Assembly: GCA_036509315.1 (NCBI GenBank)
Contig: DATCFU010000008.1
Coordinates: 1 to 13,836, forward strand
Direction: 5' to 3'
Source of the DNA: PALSA-607 sp036509315
GTDB taxonomy: Bacteria > Actinomycetota > Actinomycetes > Acidothermales > Acidothermaceae
DNA length: 13,836 nt
A program made the position numbers and the translations under genes. Positions 11,976 through 13,836 of this stretch are shown piece by piece. Below the pieces are notes generated by a model. It saw only the letters and a program-made list of their open reading frames with translations, was not told where the DNA came from and made no database searches. Numbering within the stretch: the first letter of the stretch is position 1; each line of letters starts with the position of its first letter.

Positions 11976-13607
11976 TCAGCTGCCAGGCCCGTGTCCCCAG
12001 CCGTGACCGTGGCCGTTGCCCCTTTTGTTGCTGTTGGGCGCGGGCGTGGGCTTGGGAGTCGGTGTTGGGGATGCGGCTTTGACAACCGCGGGCGCTGGCG
12101 CGGGCGGTGGCGTGACGGCGTCTTGTGGCGTCGGCTTCGGCGCCGGCGTTGGTTTGGGTGCGGCCGATTGCTTCGTCGCCGGGCGGCTGGTGGTCTTGGC
12201 GGGGGTGATGATTTTCGCTTTCGGGCTCGGTACGGGCGGTGCCGTGATCGGCTGGCGATGCGGCGGCGGCCCGGCCGGGGTCGACGGGGCGGGTAGCTGA
12301 GGTTGTCGGGGTGCCGAATGTTTCATCGCGACGCGCGCAGGGGGTGATGCCGCGCGATGGGGTGCCTCGACGGCAGCAGAGGTGGCCGCCGCTGGCTGTG
12401 CGCTGGGCGCGGGCGCAGGTGTGGGGGTGGCGGCGAGTGCGGGTCCGGCGATTCCGGTGACGCCGGCGACCGCGACGGCGCTGACGCCGACGGCGGCTTG
12501 GGCGGCGACACCTGCTGCGGTCAGGGAGGGTGCGGAGCCGAGCAGTGGTGTGCCGACGAGCCAGGAGGTTGGTCCCATCGCCCAACGCAGCCGTGGCGCG
12601 GAGACCTCCAGGAGGGCGCGGACGATGTCGGGGTCGAACTGGGTGCCGCTGCAGCGGACCATTTCGGCCAGGGCTGCACCGCGGGTCATGGCTTTCTTGT
12701 AGGCGCGGGAGGCGGTCATGACTTCGAAGGAGTCGGCGACCGCGACGATGCGGCCGGCAACGGAGATGTCGCGGCCGGCCAGCCCGAGTGGGTAGCCGGT
12801 GCCGTCGAAGCGTTCGTGGTGTTCGGCGATCGCTTTGCCCCACTCACCCAGCCACGGCAGCAACGCGGCGGCCAGGTCGGCTCCGGCGAGTGGGTGTTGG
12901 CGGATCGTTTCCCACTCGGTGGCAGACAGCTTCGCGGGCTTGTTCAGCGTGGTCTTGGGCACTCGTAGTTTGCCGATGTCGTGCAGTAGCGCCGCCCAGC
13001 GCAGCCGGTCCACAGCAGCAGGTGGCAACCGCATTTCGGCGGCGATCAGGTCGGTGTAGACGCGTACCCGTTCGGAGTGCCCGCGGGTGTGCCGGTCGTG
13101 GGCGCGCAGCGAGCCAACCAGTGCGAGGATCTGCTCGGCGGCTTCGGCCAGTCCGTTGCGTTGGTCGAGTTTGTTGGCCTGCTCGGTCAGTGCCTGGAGT
13201 TGCCGCAGGTCACCTGCTCGGCGGGCGACCTTGAAGCGGGTTGGGGCGCGGCCGGGGAACAACACGGCCATATCCAGCAGGGCGGCGAGTGGCGCGAGGC
13301 GGCGGGTGGCCCGGTCCATCAGCCACATCGCGGCCAGGGAACCGGCCAAGATCGCCGCCCACCAGCCGACGCGGACGCCGGCACCACTGTGCGGAGCTGG
13401 GGAGGGAAGGACGCGGCTGAGCACCGCCATCGCGAACACCGACGCGACGATAGGTCCACCGACGATCGCGGTGCGTAGTCCCATGGCAGCTGCCCGGCGT
13501 CGATCCCAGCGTTCCTCGCCGCGCCGGTCCACGCCGATGCCGCTTGCCGTCGGGTCGAGCGCCGAACGGTCCTTGTAACTGTTGCGCCGCGGCCGATCCG
13601 GTTCCAT
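11976..13607 (-). CDS. Membrane-anchored HD-GYP phosphodiesterase with extracytoplasmic Pro-rich tail
   Basis: Family members hydrolyse c-di-GMP to GMP with a bi- or tri-metal centre. From ATG 13607 the product is 543 residues; TTG 13619 adds four, and numbering here counts from it. Two membrane helices (48-70, 86-101) precede a helical linker and the HD-GYP domain (about 160-340): HTRGHSERV (177-185), LLHDIGKL with HD at 213-214, RQHP (H242), EHHERFDGTGYP with GYP at 275-277, then VADSFEVMTASRAYKK (294-309). All expected metal-binding and GYP residues are present. A third hydrophobic stretch (about 366-397, ending ALAAT) precedes 150 residues rich in Pro, Ala, Thr and Lys and a final GNGHGHGWGHG. 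The topology predicts a cytosolic catalytic domain and an outside tail. Ribosome site GGGAG is only two bases from the ATG, so the start is tentative. Confidence 0.88.
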   Translation of the reverse strand: MEPDRPRRNSYKDRSALDPTASGIGVDRRGEERWDRRRAAAMGLRTAIVGGPIVASVFAMAVLSRVLPSPAPHSGAGVRVGWWAAILAGSLAAMWLMDRATRRLAPLAALLDMAVLFPGRAPTRFKVARRAGDLRQLQALTEQANKLDQRNGLAEAAEQILALVGSLRAHDRHTRGHSERVRVYTDLIAAEMRLPPAAVDRLRWAALLHDIGKLRVPKTTLNKPAKLSATEWETIRQHPLAGADLAAALLPWLGEWGKAIAEHHERFDGTGYPLGLAGRDISVAGRIVAVADSFEVMTASRAYKKAMTRGAALAEMVRCSGTQFDPDIVRALLEVSAPRLRWAMGPTSWLVGTPLLGSAPSLTAAGVAAQAAVGVSAVAVAGVTGIAGPALAATPTPAPAPSAQPAAATSAAVEAPHRAASPPARVAMKHSAPRQPQLPAPSTPAGPPPHRQPITAPPVPSPKAKIITPAKTTSRPATKQSAAPKPTPAPKPTPQDAVTPPPAPAPAVVKAASPTPTPKPTPAPNSNKRGNGHGHGWGHGPGS

Positions 13608-13641
13608 TACTCCCGCCAAACACCTACCGAGATGGACTCTG

Positions 13642-13809
13642 CTAACTCCTTATCGGCAACCGCGGGAGGGACCTGCAGGGTCCGAACGGGTCGAGCACCT
13701 CGGCGGATGAGCGACCGAACAGCGGTCCGTTTCGGGCTGCGGATGCGCGCTCTGCGGCTACCCGTTGCCTCATGTCAATACCTCCGGGAAGGTTATGACG
13801 TTGCCTCAT
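13642..13809 (-). CDS. 55-residue small ORF upstream of the HD-GYP gene
   Basis: ATG 13809 has GGAGG seven bases upstream and opens a frame of 55 codons to TAG 13642-13644. A second ATG in frame at 13773 has its own GGAGG at the same spacing, giving a 43-residue alternative. Third positions from the second ATG are about 70% G/C. The sequence reads MRQRHNLPGGID, then MRQRVAAERASAARNG, LFGRSSAEVLDPFGP and an Arg/Pro end. No signal peptide or known motif. Its stop is 34 bases upstream of the HD-GYP ATG on the same strand, so the two are probably co-transcribed and may be translationally linked. Family not recognised. Confidence 0.55.
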   Translation of the reverse strand: MRQRHNLPGGIDMRQRVAAERASAARNGPLFGRSSAEVLDPFGPCRSLPRLPIRS

Positions 13810-13821
13810 TTGATTTCCTCC
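13763..13821 (-). repeat. Duplicated ribosome site and start codon
   Basis: GGAGG, seven bases, then ATGAGGCAACG occurs at 13763-13785 and 13799-13821, 36 bp apart and in the same frame. The seven spacer bases differ, but the GGAGG and the 11 bases from the ATG are identical. Confidence 0.8.
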
Positions 13822-13836
13822 GCCAGCCTTGATCGT

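Noticed and set aside
11950..12843. Long Arg-rich open frames inside the HD-GYP gene
   Set aside because: Low-complexity Arg/His/Pro translation of the Pro/Ala-rich region in the wrong frame; the HD-GYP frame carries the domain motifs.
1..13836. CRISPR array or complete insertion sequence
   Set aside because: No regularly spaced repeats of 25-40 bp and no transposase with terminal inverted repeats were found.

Overview
The window is GC-rich, with coding frames rich in G/C third positions, frequent GTG/TTG starts and a probable leaderless gene. This points to a high-GC actinobacterium. A DUF6458-type membrane protein, a mycobacterial-style lipoprotein and the sequence of the GGDEF-EAL sensor favour Mycobacterium/Mycolicibacterium or a close relative. 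This is inference from protein appearance; no search was run.

Layout. Positions 1-230 hold the C-terminus of an unrecognised protein. Positions 230-885 lack a convincing gene but carry two tRNA-like 3' halves on the minus strand, a 20-bp repeated box and a nested hairpin. Positions 886-2784 hold small genes: an ABM-fold protein, a frameshifted small ORF, two small paralogous helical proteins and a Cys/His protein. Positions 2905-3510 encode a Pro/Thr-rich lipoprotein whose ribosome site and start codon are tandemly duplicated. Upstream of it (3578-3720) is a chain of abutting inverted repeats. Positions 3720-5606 look eroded: a ParB-like fragment, a few palindromes and one intact gene (DUF6458). 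Positions 5607-6602 hold a divergent pair, an NTF2/SnoaL-like protein and an HxlR-family regulator, with an operator-like inverted repeat between them.

The right half (6965-13809) is a c-di-GMP signalling region. It has a soluble PAS-like GGDEF protein (+), a multi-pass membrane GGDEF-EAL protein (-) and a membrane-anchored HD-GYP protein (-), each with its catalytic signature residues. The HD-GYP gene is preceded by a 55-codon ORF not recognisable by length alone, with two Shine-Dalgarno/ATG sites in frame. Together the three enzymes could make c-di-GMP (two GGDEF domains) and degrade it by both known phosphodiesterase chemistries (EAL and HD-GYP). The two minus-strand genes lie in the same order but are about 770 bp apart, so a single operon is not shown.

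Most promising for novelty: the c-di-GMP cluster with the unusual HD-GYP tail and its upstream small ORF, the chained hairpins at 3578-3720, and the degenerate tRNA-like units near the left end.
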